Shown: piece after piece, positions 9,157-19,183 of the stretch
How the letters are laid out: the number at the start of each line of letters is the position of its first letter
Position numbering within the stretch: the stretch's first letter is position 1
Assembly: GCA_013335115.1 (NCBI GenBank)
Contig: JAAXWQ010000002.1
Span: forward strand, 186,001-250,000
Length of the DNA stretch: 64,000 nucleotides
Reading direction: 5' to 3'
Source of the DNA: Chlorobiaceae bacterium
GTDB taxonomy: Bacteria > Bacteroidota > Chlorobiia > Chlorobiales > Chlorobiaceae
Notes under the pieces: model-generated
What the model was told of the DNA's origin: nothing
Database searches by the model: none
The model's input: the letters and a program-made list of their open reading frames with translations, nothing else
Position numbers and translations under genes: made by a program

Positions 9157-9256
9157 GAGAGCAAGCTGACTATATCACACATTCACATTGCCGGATGCTG
9201 CTTCCTTCCGGATCTGACATGGTTGGGCAAGAGAATGTTGTATAGGACTTGCTCTC
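9157..9256 (-). ncRNA. ffs: Signal recognition particle RNA, small bacterial type (4.5S)
   Basis: A 100-base minus-strand gene. GAGAGCAAG at the 5' end (9248-9256) pairs perfectly with CTTGCTCTC at the 3' end (9157-9165). The apical domain carries the invariant SRP core: CAGATCCGGAAGG followed by AAGCAGC, with the GGAA tetraloop. A run of T (minus strand, about 9148-9156) follows the stem directly and would end transcription. The rest of the gap to trpS (9257-9442) holds no gene I can support. Confidence 0.93.
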
Positions 9257-9442
9257 CTAAACTGGATTTGTTTTTATTGTCGAATGCAATTAAAAACAAG
9301 TTGTTTAATATAGCGCTCCGGGGACAAAAAAACAAACACCACGCTTTTATCTTTAGACGAACTGTCATAACTTCAAAAACAATTAACAGATAGGCCGTCA
9401 ACACCCACGGTGTTTTCCGGCAGGGCCACGAATCACGGCGAT

Positions 9443-10473
<1,031 letters not shown>

Positions 10474-10477
<4 letters not shown>

Positions 10478-11181
10478 GCGACAGCCCGAAGGCATTCATC
10501 TTCGACATGGACGGCGTGCTCACCGACAACATGAGGATGCACGCGCAGTCATGGGTCGACCTCTTCGCCGACTACGGCCTGCAGGGGCTCGACCCGGAGC
10601 GGTACCTCGTCGAAACCGCCGGCATGAAGGGGCTCGACGTGCTCCGCTACTTCCTCGACCCCTCGATCTCGACCTCCGAAGCCGAGAGGCTGACCGAACT
10701 GAAGGACATCCTCTACCGGGTGATGAACCGCGAGGCCATCAGGCCGATGCCCGGGCTTGAGGGCTTCCTCTCGTCGGCGGCGGATGCCGGCATCCTGCTC
10801 GGCGTCGGTACGGGTGCAGGCCCGAAGAACATCGCCTACGTGCTCGGGCTGCTCGGCATCGAGTCCCGGTTCTCGGCGGTGGTGGGCGCCCACCAGGTCA
10901 GCCATGGAAAGCCGCATCCCGAGACTTTCCTCAGGGCGGCCGAACAGCTTGGCGCAAACCCCGCATCATGCATCGTCTTCGAGGACGCCTTGCCTGGTGT
11001 GGAAGCGGCGGCTGCCGCGGGCATGCGCTGCGTCGCCGTCACGACGACCAACGCCCCGGAAGCGTTCACGGGCTTCGACAACGTCATCACGACCATCGAC
11101 CACTTTTCAGGGCTCCGGCCAGAAACGCTGCACGCCCTTCTCTGGCCGCGTGCAAACAACGACATTGAGGTAAACCGATGA
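10474..11181 (+). CDS. HAD-superfamily hydrolase (beta-phosphoglucomutase / phosphatase-like)
   Basis: A 235-residue HAD subfamily IA enzyme. Motif I is [10 protein letters not shown] with the nucleophile Asp and the acid/base Asp two residues on. A helical cap follows, then motif II (GVGTGAG), motif III Lys (HGKPHPETF) and motif IV ([12 protein letters not shown]). It acts on a small phosphorylated metabolite, probably a sugar phosphate; the substrate is not recognisable. It is sandwiched between trpS and argS with 4-base overlaps at both ends, implying co-translation. Confidence 0.88.
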
Positions 11182-12833
11182 GAGACTTCTTCATCCCGTC
11201 CATCCAGGGGGCCCTGCGCTCCGCAGGCATAGAGACCGACAGGGAGATCCAGATCGAAAAGCCGGCCGACAAGAAGTTCGGCGACTTCTCCACGAACATC
11301 GCCTTCCTTCTGGGCAAGGAGCTGAAAAGGAATCCCCGGGACCTTGCCGGCGAACTGATCGGCCACCTCTCGTTCCCGGAAGGCAGCGTCGTCAAGTCCG
11401 AGGTGGCCGGCCCGGGATTCATCAACTTCCACCTCGACCCGGCATTCATCATGCGTTCCGTGCGCGAGGTGCTCTCGTCGGGCGATGCGTTCGGCACCAG
11501 GGGCATCGGCGCCGGCCAGAAGGCCATCGTCGAATACGTCAGCGCCAACCCGACCGGCCCGCTGACCGTCGGGCGGGGCAGGGGCGGCGTGCTCGGGGAC
11601 TGCATCGCCAACCTCATCGCCACGCAAGGCTACGAAGTCACCAGGGAGTACTATTTCAACGACGCCGGCCGCCAGATGCAGATACTGGCGGAGTCGGTCC
11701 GGTTCCGCTACCTCGAGCGCTGCGGCCTCCAGGTCGAATTCCCCGACGGCCACTACCAGGGCGACTACATCCGTGACATCGCCGAGACGATCTTCATCGA
11801 ACACGGCGACGTGCTCGCCGCTTCAGAAAGCCTCTCCATCTTCAAGGAGACTGCCGAGGGAATCATCTTCTCATCGATCAGGAAAACCCTTTCCCGCCTT
11901 TCGATCAATCACGACTCCTTCTTCAACGAACACACCCTGTACCGAGTCGAAGAGCGTGGTATCTCACCGAACCAGGCGGTCATCGAAGCCCTCGACGCCA
12001 AGGGGTTCATTTCCAGGCATGAGAACGCCACCTGGTTCACGACGACGAAGCTTGGCCAGGAAAAGGACAAGGTGCTCATCAAGTCGTCGGGCGACCCCAG
12101 CTACCGCCTTCCTGACATCGCCTACCACGTGACCAAGTTCGATCGGGGATTCTCGCTGATCGTGAACGTCTTCGGCGCTGACCATATCGACGAGTATCCC
12201 GACGTGGCCGAGGCGTTGAAGATCCTTGGTTACGACACGGGCCGCATCCGCGTGGCAATCAACCAGTTCGTCACCACGACGGTCGGCGGCCAGACCATCA
12301 AGATGTCGACCCGCAAAGGCAACGCAGACCTTCTCGACGATCTGATCGACGAGGTGGGCGCCGATGCGACTCGGCTCTTCTTCATCATGCGCAGCAAGGA
12401 TTCGCACCTGAACTTCGACATCGATCTCGCAAAAAAGCAGTCGAAGGACAACCCGGTATTCTACCTCCAGTATGCCCATGCGAGGATCTGCAGCCTGCTT
12501 CGGATGGCATCGAAGGAGGCCGGATTCGACGCCGCGGCCTCGACCGGCGAAAACCTCGACCGATTGGTTGAACCGGTCGAGATCGAACTCGGCTCCGCCC
12601 TGCTCGACTTCCCTGAGGTGATCCAGTCGTGCCTTCGCTTCCTCGAACCGCAGAAGATGGTCGAATACCTGCACGGCATCGCCGAACTGTACCACAAGTT
12701 CTACCAGGAGTGTCCCATCCTCAAGGCAGAACCGACCCTGTGCGCAGCAAGGCTGGAGCTCTCGCTGTGCACGCGGCAGGTGCTAAGGAACGGGTTCTCC
12801 CTCTTGGGGATCTCCGCGCCTGAATCGATGTAA
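11178..12833 (+). CDS. argS: Arginyl-tRNA synthetase
   Basis: A 551-residue class I synthetase for tRNA-Arg, with an N-terminal Add-1 domain ([12 protein letters not shown]), a catalytic Rossmann domain (SANPTGPL near 122-129), KMSTRKGN at residues 375-382 and a C-terminal DALR anticodon-binding domain. The HIGH motif, normally HVGH or HIGH, reads TVGR (residues 130-133), so both histidines are missing; the surrounding PTGPL and GRGG residues are intact, so the frame is right. The start overlaps the HAD stop by 4 bases. Its transcript probably ends at a hairpin inside the convergent nadD gene. Confidence 0.95.
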   Translation: MRDFFIPSIQGALRSAGIETDREIQIEKPADKKFGDFSTNIAFLLGKELKRNPRDLAGELIGHLSFPEGSVVKSEVAGPGFINFHLDPAFIMRSVREVLSSGDAFGTRGIGAGQKAIVEYVSANPTGPLTVGRGRGGVLGDCIANLIATQGYEVTREYYFNDAGRQMQILAESVRFRYLERCGLQVEFPDGHYQGDYIRDIAETIFIEHGDVLAASESLSIFKETAEGIIFSSIRKTLSRLSINHDSFFNEHTLYRVEERGISPNQAVIEALDAKGFISRHENATWFTTTKLGQEKDKVLIKSSGDPSYRLPDIAYHVTKFDRGFSLIVNVFGADHIDEYPDVAEALKILGYDTGRIRVAINQFVTTTVGGQTIKMSTRKGNADLLDDLIDEVGADATRLFFIMRSKDSHLNFDIDLAKKQSKDNPVFYLQYAHARICSLLRMASKEAGFDAAASTGENLDRLVEPVEIELGSALLDFPEVIQSCLRFLEPQKMVEYLHGIAELYHKFYQECPILKAEPTLCAARLELSLCTRQVLRNGFSLLGISAPESM

Positions 12834-12851
12834 TCGGAAAAGGAGGGGCGC

Positions 12852-13439
12852 TCAGCGGTACAGGCCATTGGCCTCGATATAACCGGCTATGGCCCGTGGC
12901 AACAGATGGGCCACGGGCTCTTTTTTTGCAAGAAGGTCGCGCACCCCTGTGGCCGAGACCGGGATATCGAAATCTACGAAACGGGCCGGAATCAGCTCAT
13001 GGGACCGAACTCCGCCGCCGGTAGCGCCGCAATCCCTTCTGGCGAACACCACGACGGTGCAAAACTGCGGAATCATCGAAGACTCCATCCAATCCGGCAT
13101 ATCACGGTAACTGTCCTCACCGACGATCAGGAACAGCTCGTCAGCAGGGTATTCAAGCCGCAGGCGGCGAAGCATATCCACCGTGTATGAAGGGCCGGGC
13201 TGTTCGAGCTCACGGGCATCGAGCGTCGCGACAGGAGATGACCGGTTTATTTCGGTGACGAGCAGGCCGGCCATCAGCAGACGGTGGTCATCGGGAGCGT
13301 CGGAAGGTGATTTGAAGGGATTCCGGGATACGGAGACGAGCAGCCGGTCGAGGCCCAGGATCTCGCAGGCAAGAATGCAGATGGCCAGGTGGCCATTATG
13401 CGGCGGGTCGAACGATCCGCCGAAAACGCCGATGCGCAC
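12852..13439 (-). CDS. nadD: Nicotinate-nucleotide adenylyltransferase
   Basis: A 195-residue enzyme that adenylates nicotinate mononucleotide to form deamido-NAD, in NAD synthesis. The nucleotidyltransferase motif GGSFDPPHNGHL lies at residues 8-19, and the C-terminal PVSATGVRDLL is the (I)SxTxxR phosphate-binding motif. It is followed on the same strand by nothing close; upstream is bamD with a 11-base gap. The last 20 or so codons contain a perfect intrinsic terminator for the convergent argS. Confidence 0.93.
   Translation of the reverse strand: MRIGVFGGSFDPPHNGHLAICILACEILGLDRLLVSVSRNPFKSPSDAPDDHRLLMAGLLVTEINRSSPVATLDARELEQPGPSYTVDMLRRLRLEYPADELFLIVGEDSYRDMPDWMESSMIPQFCTVVVFARRDCGATGGGVRSHELIPARFVDFDIPVSATGVRDLLAKKEPVAHLLPRAIAGYIEANGLYR
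12892..12927 (+). terminator. Intrinsic terminator of argS, inside nadD
   Basis: GCCCGTGGC (12892-12900) and GCCACGGGC (12910-12918) form a perfect 9-bp stem with a 9-base loop, followed by TC and seven T (12921-12927). It lies in the antisense of nadD codons for the C-terminal region, about 60-95 bases past the argS stop. Confidence 0.85.
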
Positions 13440-13450
13440 GGCCGGTGAAG

Positions 13451-14350
13451 TCAGGGATTGGAAAATTTCCTGAGCACTTTCTTGTAGGTGCCGTCGACCT
13501 TGTCCTTCTTCTCAGGGAAGTGCTGAAGGTACTGTTCGATTGCCTGACGCGCCTCGAACCACTTGTTGCGCCTTACCGCCATATCGATCCTGCCCATCCA
13601 GGCGGGTTCGTTCCAGGCCGTATCGGAGTAGTTGGCGATGACCTGGTCGTAATACATGGCGGCAGGGCGGTACTTCTTGAGCTTGGCGTAATGCGATGCG
13701 ATCGAGAACCTGTTGTGGGCAAGTTTTTCGCGCAAGGTCGCTATGGCAGCATTCGCATATTTCGCAGGGGACTGCCCGGAGAGTTCGGCCATCGCCTTTT
13801 CGTATTTCTCCCGGTACTGGGCGTTATCGGGCTTCAGCTTCAGCAGCTCCCGGTATGTCTCGACATCACTGACAACCCGTTCCGAATCCTGGGACGGGTA
13901 CTGGTCGAGGTAGATCCTGAACTCGTTGATCGCATTGACCGTGTACTCCTGGTCAAGCTCAAAATGGGGAGAGAGCTTTTCATACGACCGGGCCAGCTGG
14001 TACTGTGCATCCTTTGCATACGGGGATTCCGGGGTCTGCTGGAGGAGGCGGCGGTAGATCTCGGCAGAAAGGAGGTACTGCTTTGTCTGGAAGTAGGACG
14101 ACGCGAGCGAATGCAGCACCTTGTCCTCAAGCGGGGTCGCCCTGGTGGAGAACATCAGCCCCTCGAACTTGAGGATGGCGTTGTCGTAATCCTTCCGGTC
14201 CATATCGACCATGGCCTGGCGGTAACGCTCCTGCACAGGGTCCGTGTCAACTGCCTCTTTTGAGGACGAGCAGGCTGAGAGCAGCAACGTCAGGCCGAGC
14301 AGGGCAGGAAAGAACCTGCGCAACGGCATGCCGGAATTCGATTTGGACAT
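13451..14350 (-). CDS. bamD: Outer membrane assembly lipoprotein BamD-like
   Basis: A 299-residue tetratricopeptide-repeat lipoprotein of the BamD/YfiO family, part of the complex that inserts beta-barrel proteins in the outer membrane. The signal peptide ends in a lipobox (LLLSAC, Cys about residue 23). Helical TPR-like repeats fill the rest; ASSYFQTKQYLLSAEIYRRL and DAQYQLARSYEKL are typical BamD units. The ATG at 14350 has AAGGA at a good distance; a longer in-frame start at 14407 would add residues ahead of the signal and is rejected. Confidence 0.85.
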   Translation of the reverse strand: MSKSNSGMPLRRFFPALLGLTLLLSACSSSKEAVDTDPVQERYRQAMVDMDRKDYDNAILKFEGLMFSTRATPLEDKVLHSLASSYFQTKQYLLSAEIYRRLLQQTPESPYAKDAQYQLARSYEKLSPHFELDQEYTVNAINEFRIYLDQYPSQDSERVVSDVETYRELLKLKPDNAQYREKYEKAMAELSGQSPAKYANAAIATLREKLAHNRFSIASHYAKLKKYRPAAMYYDQVIANYSDTAWNEPAWMGRIDMAVRRNKWFEARQAIEQYLQHFPEKKDKVDGTYKKVLRKFSNP

Positions 14351-14456
14351 GGACAGATCCTTGAACCTTGGTTGACAAGAGTGGTCCCCGCCGCTGGAAA
14401 CGGACAAGGGATAAGGCTTTTCAGGTAAGCCTGCCGGGCGGACCGGGCTGGATTTG

Positions 14457-14529
14457 TGGAGCTTAGGGGAGTCGAACCCCTGACCTTCTCATTGCGAACG
14501 AGACGCTCTACCAACTGAGCTAAAGCCCC
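14457..14529 (-). tRNA. tRNA-Ala, anticodon CGC
   Basis: A 73-base cloverleaf on the minus strand. The acceptor GGGGCTT pairs with AAGCTCC and contains the G3-U70 pair that marks alanine tRNAs. The D arm is GCTC/GAGC, the anticodon loop TTCGCAA (CGC at 34-36, reading GCG), and the T arm AGGGG-TTCGACT-CCCCT. The discriminator is A and no CCA is encoded. Confidence 0.95.
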
Positions 14530-14592
14530 GCAACATAATTGTGCATGATACGAATTTTCATACTGGGCTCAAAGATAACCTTTTTGCCCCCA

Positions 14593-14622
14593 CAAAAAAA
14601 GCCTGCTTCGCGGCAGGCTTTT
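14593..14622 (-). terminator. Intrinsic terminator of the ATP synthase operon
   Basis: AAGCCTGC (minus strand) and GCAGGCTT form a stem around TTCGCG-type loop bases, at 14601-14620, followed by seven T on the minus strand (14594-14600). It lies about 20 bases after the atpH stop. Confidence 0.88.
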
Positions 14623-14643
14623 ACTGGAGTATCCCTCTGTAGG

Positions 14644-15189
14644 TCAGGCCGTTGCCGAAGAAAGCGATTTGCGGAGCAACTGAAGCTGGTGGCTGACGCT
14701 GCCGTCGAGGATGGTGTCACCGATCTTGGCCGTGAAGCCGCCGATGAGCGACGCGTCGAGAGACATCTTCGCACGAATCTTCTTGCCGGTCCTGGATGAG
14801 AGGCTGTTGACCAACTCACGCGCCTGCTCGTCGGAGAGCTTCACGGCGCTCTTCACATCAGCGTTGAGGTAGCCGTTCTTCTCGTCGAGGAGGGCGTTGA
14901 ACTCGGTCACGACTTCAGCGATGAGATTCGCCCTCTTCTTGTGCGAAAGCAGCTTGAGGAAGATCATCGTCTTGTCACAAACCTTTCCGCTGAAAATCTC
15001 TTCGAGGATGCTGGATTTCAGGTCCCCCTTGATGAGCGGGCTCTTGAGCGCCAGCTGCAAGTCCCGGCTTGCGCCGAGGACTTCATCTATCTGCTGAAGG
15101 TCAGCGGTAACCGTCTCCAGAAAATTACCGTCAACAGCGACATCGAGCAGGGCTGATGCATATCGACGGCTTGCGATTGCACTTGACAT
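14644..15189 (-). CDS. atpH: ATP synthase F1 subunit delta
   Basis: A 181-residue OSCP/delta subunit that links the F1 head to the peripheral stalk. The N-terminal helical domain (IASRRYASALLDVA) and the C-terminal signature near residues 140-175 (GKKIRAKMSLDASLIGG, then DGSVSHQLQLLRKSL) match the family. It is the last gene of the operon and is followed by a strong terminator, so the remaining F1 genes must be elsewhere. Confidence 0.93.
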   Translation of the reverse strand: MSSAIASRRYASALLDVAVDGNFLETVTADLQQIDEVLGASRDLQLALKSPLIKGDLKSSILEEIFSGKVCDKTMIFLKLLSHKKRANLIAEVVTEFNALLDEKNGYLNADVKSAVKLSDEQARELVNSLSSRTGKKIRAKMSLDASLIGGFTAKIGDTILDGSVSHQLQLLRKSLSSATA

Positions 15190-15205
15190 AGTTCCGGAGT
15201 TTATT

Positions 15206-15733
15206 TCAGTTACGCGATGCGGCTAATTCCCTGATCATCTCATCGACCACCGCCTTCTGCTTTTCAGCGTCGAGTGCCGTCCTGATGATTTTTTCAGCGC
15301 CCTTGACCGCCATGTCGGCGACCTCGTTACGGAGCACGTCGAGTGCACGGCGCTTTTCCTGTTCAATTTCGTCTTTGGCCGCAGCGATCATCTTCTGGGA
15401 TTCCTGCTGAGCCTTCTCCGTAAGCTCTGTGCGTACCTTATCGGCATACTCCCTGCCTTCCCTGATGAGACGGTCGGCTTCGGAATCGGCCCTGGCAAGC
15501 AACTCCTTGTTTTTCTTCAGGATCGCTTCGGCCTCATCCTTGGCGGAATGTGCACGATCGATCGCAGACTGGATGCCTTTCTCCCGCTCCTCGAGCATCG
15601 AAACGATCGGGCCCCATGCGAATTTGCTCAGGATGAGCATCACGATGAAGAAAGAGATAGCGGTCCAGAAGATCAGTCCCGGATTCGGGTTGAGAAGACC
15701 GCCCTCGAGCAGAATAATCCCTGACGTAAGCAT
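15206..15733 (-). CDS. atpF: ATP synthase F0 subunit b
   Basis: A 175-residue peripheral stalk subunit. A single hydrophobic helix near residues 19-40 ([18 protein letters not shown]) is followed by a long charged, heptad-rich helix from about 50 to 165 that forms the dimeric stalk. It lies between atpE and atpH on the same strand, in the usual order. Confidence 0.94.
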   Translation of the reverse strand: MLTSGIILLEGGLLNPNPGLIFWTAISFFIVMLILSKFAWGPIVSMLEEREKGIQSAIDRAHSAKDEAEAILKKNKELLARADSEADRLIREGREYADKVRTELTEKAQQESQKMIAAAKDEIEQEKRRALDVLRNEVADMAVKGAEKIIRTALDAEKQKAVVDEMIRELAASRN

Positions 15734-15819
15734 GAACGCTGTTCGTTAATCGGATTGAAAAAAACCGTCTGCAGTCTCTCAGCGATACTGCAGACGGAGT
15801 AAGCTATGGCAGAAGTGCA

Positions 15820-16041
15820 TTACTTCAGGGCGAGAAGAACGCAGATAACCTCACCGAACAGAGCAACACCTTCGATAAGAGCTGCTGCAATGATCATGGT
15901 GGTGCGGATATCGGACGTAGCTTCAGGCTGACGGGCCGTGCCTTCGGCTGCGGAAGCTGCAATGTTGCCGATACCAAGACCAGCGCCGATAACTGCCAGA
16001 CCGGCGCCGATACCGGCACCTAAATAACCCAAACCTTCCAT
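15820..16041 (-). CDS. atpE: ATP synthase F0 subunit c
   Basis: A 73-residue hairpin of two membrane helices joined by a polar loop with ARQPE. The ion-carrying Glu lies in ALIEGVALF in the second helix (residue 57). In the first helix, where sodium-type rings carry a glutamine, there is an isoleucine (GLGIGNIAASAAEG), so I infer proton coupling. Normal length. Confidence 0.95.
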   Translation of the reverse strand: MEGLGYLGAGIGAGLAVIGAGLGIGNIAASAAEGTARQPEATSDIRTTMIIAAALIEGVALFGEVICVLLALK

Positions 16042-16168
16042 CTTTGAATTGCCTCCGTTTATTGTTTGTATAAAGCGAATGCTACCTCTTGTAGCGGTTC
16101 TGAAAAATAGTCCAGGAACTTTTAAGATACGATTTCTTTTTCAATTCCTCACCCATGCAGCGACACGC

Positions 16169-17212
16169 TCAGTGGTGGGCTCCTTCAACGGCATGGTCGT
16201 CATGTCCCTCGTGGGCGGTCGCAAGCCCGATGAACAGGGCAGACAGCATCGTGAAGACGAACGCCTGCAGGAATGCGACAAACAGCTCGAGGAGGTAGAT
16301 GAAAATGGCGAACGGGACCGATACGGCCATGGCGACGACATAGCTCTTCAGGATGAAGGCGATGAAGATCAGGCTGTAGATGATGATGTGGCCAGCGGTC
16401 ATGTTCGCAAAGAGTCGGATGGTGAGTGCGAACGGCTTGGTGAACTGACCGATGATTTCGATCGGCACCATGATGATCCAGAGCGACCAGTGGGTCCCTG
16501 CGGTCAGGTGCTGCAGGTATCCCTTGACACCCTGCGCCTTGAACGCCGCTGCCTGGGTGATGACGAAGGTGAACAGGGCGAGCGTCAGGGTCACGTTGAT
16601 GTTGCCCGTTGCCGTTGCGCCATAAGGGATCAGGCCGATCAGGTTACAGATAAGGATGAAGAAGAAGACCGTTACCAGGAACGGCACGAACTTTTCGTAG
16701 CCGTGGCCGATGTTCGACTTCGCGACGTCGGTCCTGATGAAATCGATGAGGGCTTCGATGGCGTTGGCCATCCCCTTCGGGGACTCCTTCGACGAAAGGC
16801 TCTTGAAGCTGGCGCCGACGGTGAGGCCGACGACCAGGAGGACGGCGCAGGCGAGCCATACCATCACGACGTGCTTCGTGACGGATATGTCTATTCCGAA
16901 AGGTTTGGCTGCGATTTCAGGAAGGTGGATCTCGCCGAACGGCTCGATAGGGTACACCTTGTTGTCGAGGATGTGGTGCATGATCACTTCGCCGGGCTTC
17001 TCCGCGCCCTCGGCTTCATGGGTGGCGGTCGCCTCTGCCGGGGCTACCCCTTCGGGTGCTGCCACGGTTGCCGGCCCTGCCGGCGCCGCTGCTGTTGCGG
17101 ACTCCTTCACCGGGGCCTCTGCCTGGGCGGTGACAGCGAACACATGGCTGTTCAGGCTCAGGAGGACAGGCACGACCAGTGCCAGGATTCTTGAAATCGC
17201 TTTAACTCGCAT
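16169..17212 (-). CDS. atpB: ATP synthase F0 subunit a
   Basis: A 347-residue proton-channel subunit. The essential Arg is in [14 protein letters not shown], in the penultimate helical pair. It has an N-terminal hydrophobic segment resembling a signal peptide followed by an Ala/Pro-rich extension of about 50 residues, longer than in E. coli; similar extensions occur in other FCB-group AtpB proteins. The C-terminus is His-rich. The ATG at 17212 lies just beyond the atpI stop (17218), so the in-frame extension to 17293 is rejected. Confidence 0.93.
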   Translation of the reverse strand: MRVKAISRILALVVPVLLSLNSHVFAVTAQAEAPVKESATAAAPAGPATVAAPEGVAPAEATATHEAEGAEKPGEVIMHHILDNKVYPIEPFGEIHLPEIAAKPFGIDISVTKHVVMVWLACAVLLVVGLTVGASFKSLSSKESPKGMANAIEALIDFIRTDVAKSNIGHGYEKFVPFLVTVFFFILICNLIGLIPYGATATGNINVTLTLALFTFVITQAAAFKAQGVKGYLQHLTAGTHWSLWIIMVPIEIIGQFTKPFALTIRLFANMTAGHIIIYSLIFIAFILKSYVVAMAVSVPFAIFIYLLELFVAFLQAFVFTMLSALFIGLATAHEGHDDHAVEGAHH

Positions 17213-17217
17213 GACGA

Positions 17218-17610
17218 TTATCCGTTTCTTGCCGCGTTTTTTAGTTGATTCCTTTTCTGGTATCCGAGGATCTCGACGACCAGGTAAATGCAATAAAAAG
17301 AGATGAACGACACCGCGAAATCGATCGGCCTGACCAGATGGAGCAGGTTGATGACGAGTACGAGGGCCATGATGAGCAGGAGCCTCATCGCCACGCCGCC
17401 GAAGACGACCAGGGTGAATACCCGCGATTCCTTATCGAATGCATATTCAAAGAGCACATACCCTGCGAGGGTGTTGACGGCGACTATCGCCCACGCCGTA
17501 AAAACGGACATCAGGTCGACGGGATATCTCGTATATCCCCAGTAGACTACCCCCCATAAAATGACGGACAAGATAAATAACTTTAACAGAAAATCAAACA
17601 ACGGCTTCAT
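17218..17610 (-). CDS. atpI: ATP synthase subunit I-like membrane protein
   Basis: A 130-residue protein with four predicted membrane helices (about 5-25, 35-55, 68-90 and 96-115), in the atpI position directly before atpB with a 5-base gap. AtpI-type proteins help assemble the c-ring or import magnesium. Sequence similarity is weak, so the call rests on size, topology and position. A TTG at 17619 is an alternative start three codons upstream. Confidence 0.7.
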   Translation of the reverse strand: MKPLFDFLLKLFILSVILWGVVYWGYTRYPVDLMSVFTAWAIVAVNTLAGYVLFEYAFDKESRVFTLVVFGGVAMRLLLIMALVLVINLLHLVRPIDFAVSFISFYCIYLVVEILGYQKRNQLKNAARNG

Positions 17611-17637
17611 AACTCTCAATCTTCTTGTTCGGATGTT

Positions 17638-17910
17638 TCAATTGTCCCTTGTTCGTCCCTCATGCTCCCGGTTCGCCTTTTGCACGACCTTCATGAGCAC
17701 CAGGCCCATGCCGGCCATGCCCACCAGCACCCCGGCAAGCATCAGCAGCGGCGAGGTTCCGAGCTTCGTGTCGGCCCAGTAGCCGAGGAACACGAAAAAG
17801 GCGAAGCTTGCCGCAATCTGCAACCCGATGCCGAAGTAGTCGGAAAGAGCCCTTGCCGAGCGACCGAACTGGTCTGTGAATTTATCCTTTTTCCCATCAT
17901 TGCCTAACAT
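17638..17910 (-). CDS. atpZ: AtpZ/AtpI-family small membrane protein
   Basis: A 90-residue protein with a polar N-terminus and two membrane helices (about 30-50 and 55-75). The second segment, LGYWADTKLGTSPLLMLAGVLVGM, is the characteristic motif of AtpZ-type proteins that open F0 operons. The ATG at 17910 has AAGG at a suitable distance; 17919 is an in-frame alternative. It is the first gene of the ATP synthase operon; galE lies 46 bases upstream on the same strand and could share its transcript. Confidence 0.8.
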   Translation of the reverse strand: MLGNDGKKDKFTDQFGRSARALSDYFGIGLQIAASFAFFVFLGYWADTKLGTSPLLMLAGVLVGMAGMGLVLMKVVQKANREHEGRTRDN

Positions 17911-17964
17911 GATAACCATCCTTCCCCGAAACGTTGAATGAAGCCCGGCCGGCCCGGCTTCCAG

Positions 17965-18954
17965 TCACAGGTGCCCCGTCTCCCCGAATACCTGCCGGTA
18001 AACGTTCCAGGTCGATTCGATAAGGGTTTCCGGGCTGCTGTACCTGGGGACCCACCCGAGCAGTTCCCTCGCCATCTTCGACGAAGCGACCAGGTTCGCC
18101 GAATCACCGGCGCGCCTCGGCGAGATCGTCGCCGGGATCGGCCGACCGGTCACCCGCCGCGCATGCCCGATCATCTCGAGCACGGAGACGCCGTTTTCGC
18201 TGCCGAGGTTGACCGAAAGGCTGCGGCCATGCTTCACGACATATTCGAAAGCCGAGACGTGTGCGGCCGCAAGGTCGCTGACATGCACATAGTCGCGGAT
18301 ACAGGTACCATCCCTTGTCGGATAGTCGTCACCGAACACGGAAAGCCCAGGCCTGACGCCGAGGGCCGCCTCCATGACGATCGGCAGGAGGTTCTCGGGG
18401 TTGCGCTCAAGCCCCCGTATGCGGCCCCCGATATCGTATCCGGCGGCATTGAAATACCTTACCGCAGCGAACCGGAGCCCCTTCAGGCGGTCGTACCACT
18501 CCAGGATCCGCTCGATCTCGAGCTTGGTGAACCCATAGTAATTCTCGGGCTCCTTCGGATGCCCCTCGTCGATCGGCAGGTACTTCGGACTGCCGAAGAT
18601 CGCCGCGGTAGAGGAGAAGAGCAGGCACCGGATTCCATTGTTCGCTGCCTGGTTGAGCACGGCGACCGTTCCGCAGATGTTCGTGACGGAGTACTCCTCA
18701 GGCCGCTGCATGGACAGGCCTGCGGCCTTCAGCGCAGCCAGGTGGACGCACCCGTCGAACCCGCGGCGCATCACCCCGGCAAGCTCCGCGTCGCAAAGAA
18801 TATCGCCGCGGACGAACTCCGCCTCCCCGAAGAGGTTCTCCTCCCTGCCGGTCGAAAGGTTGTCGAACACCGTAACCGCATAACCACGGTCGAGGAACTC
18901 CCTCGTCACATGGCTTCCGATATAACCAGCCCCCCCGATGACAAGTATTTTCAT
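17965..18954 (-). CDS. galE: UDP-glucose 4-epimerase
   Basis: A 329-residue short-chain dehydrogenase/reductase. The NAD-binding motif GGAGYIGSH is at residues 7-15, the Ser of the triad in FSSTAAIFG (about 118-126), and the YGFTK (YxxxK) motif near 141-145. It interconverts UDP-glucose and UDP-galactose for cell-surface glycans. Slightly shorter than E. coli GalE (338). No other sugar-nucleotide genes are nearby. The 229 bases upstream to pgeF hold no recognisable gene. Confidence 0.93.
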   Translation of the reverse strand: MKILVIGGAGYIGSHVTREFLDRGYAVTVFDNLSTGREENLFGEAEFVRGDILCDAELAGVMRRGFDGCVHLAALKAAGLSMQRPEEYSVTNICGTVAVLNQAANNGIRCLLFSSTAAIFGSPKYLPIDEGHPKEPENYYGFTKLEIERILEWYDRLKGLRFAAVRYFNAAGYDIGGRIRGLERNPENLLPIVMEAALGVRPGLSVFGDDYPTRDGTCIRDYVHVSDLAAAHVSAFEYVVKHGRSLSVNLGSENGVSVLEMIGHARRVTGRPIPATISPRRAGDSANLVASSKMARELLGWVPRYSSPETLIESTWNVYRQVFGETGHL

Positions 18955-19183
18955 CTCTTTTCAGGTCGTAATTTTTTTGAAAAGAAAGATAACACATCCG
19001 GGCTTCATAACCCGTAACATGTGACGCGTGATGCGGCGAATCGAGGAATTCAGGAAAGGGACTGCAGGGAATGAACGGACGACAGGGGCGCAAAGGAAGT
19101 CCCTCGTCACCGGACACTCGTTACTCGTCACAACGCTTCTTATCTTAACCGGAAACAAATAATAACCGCCGAACCATCCCGCC

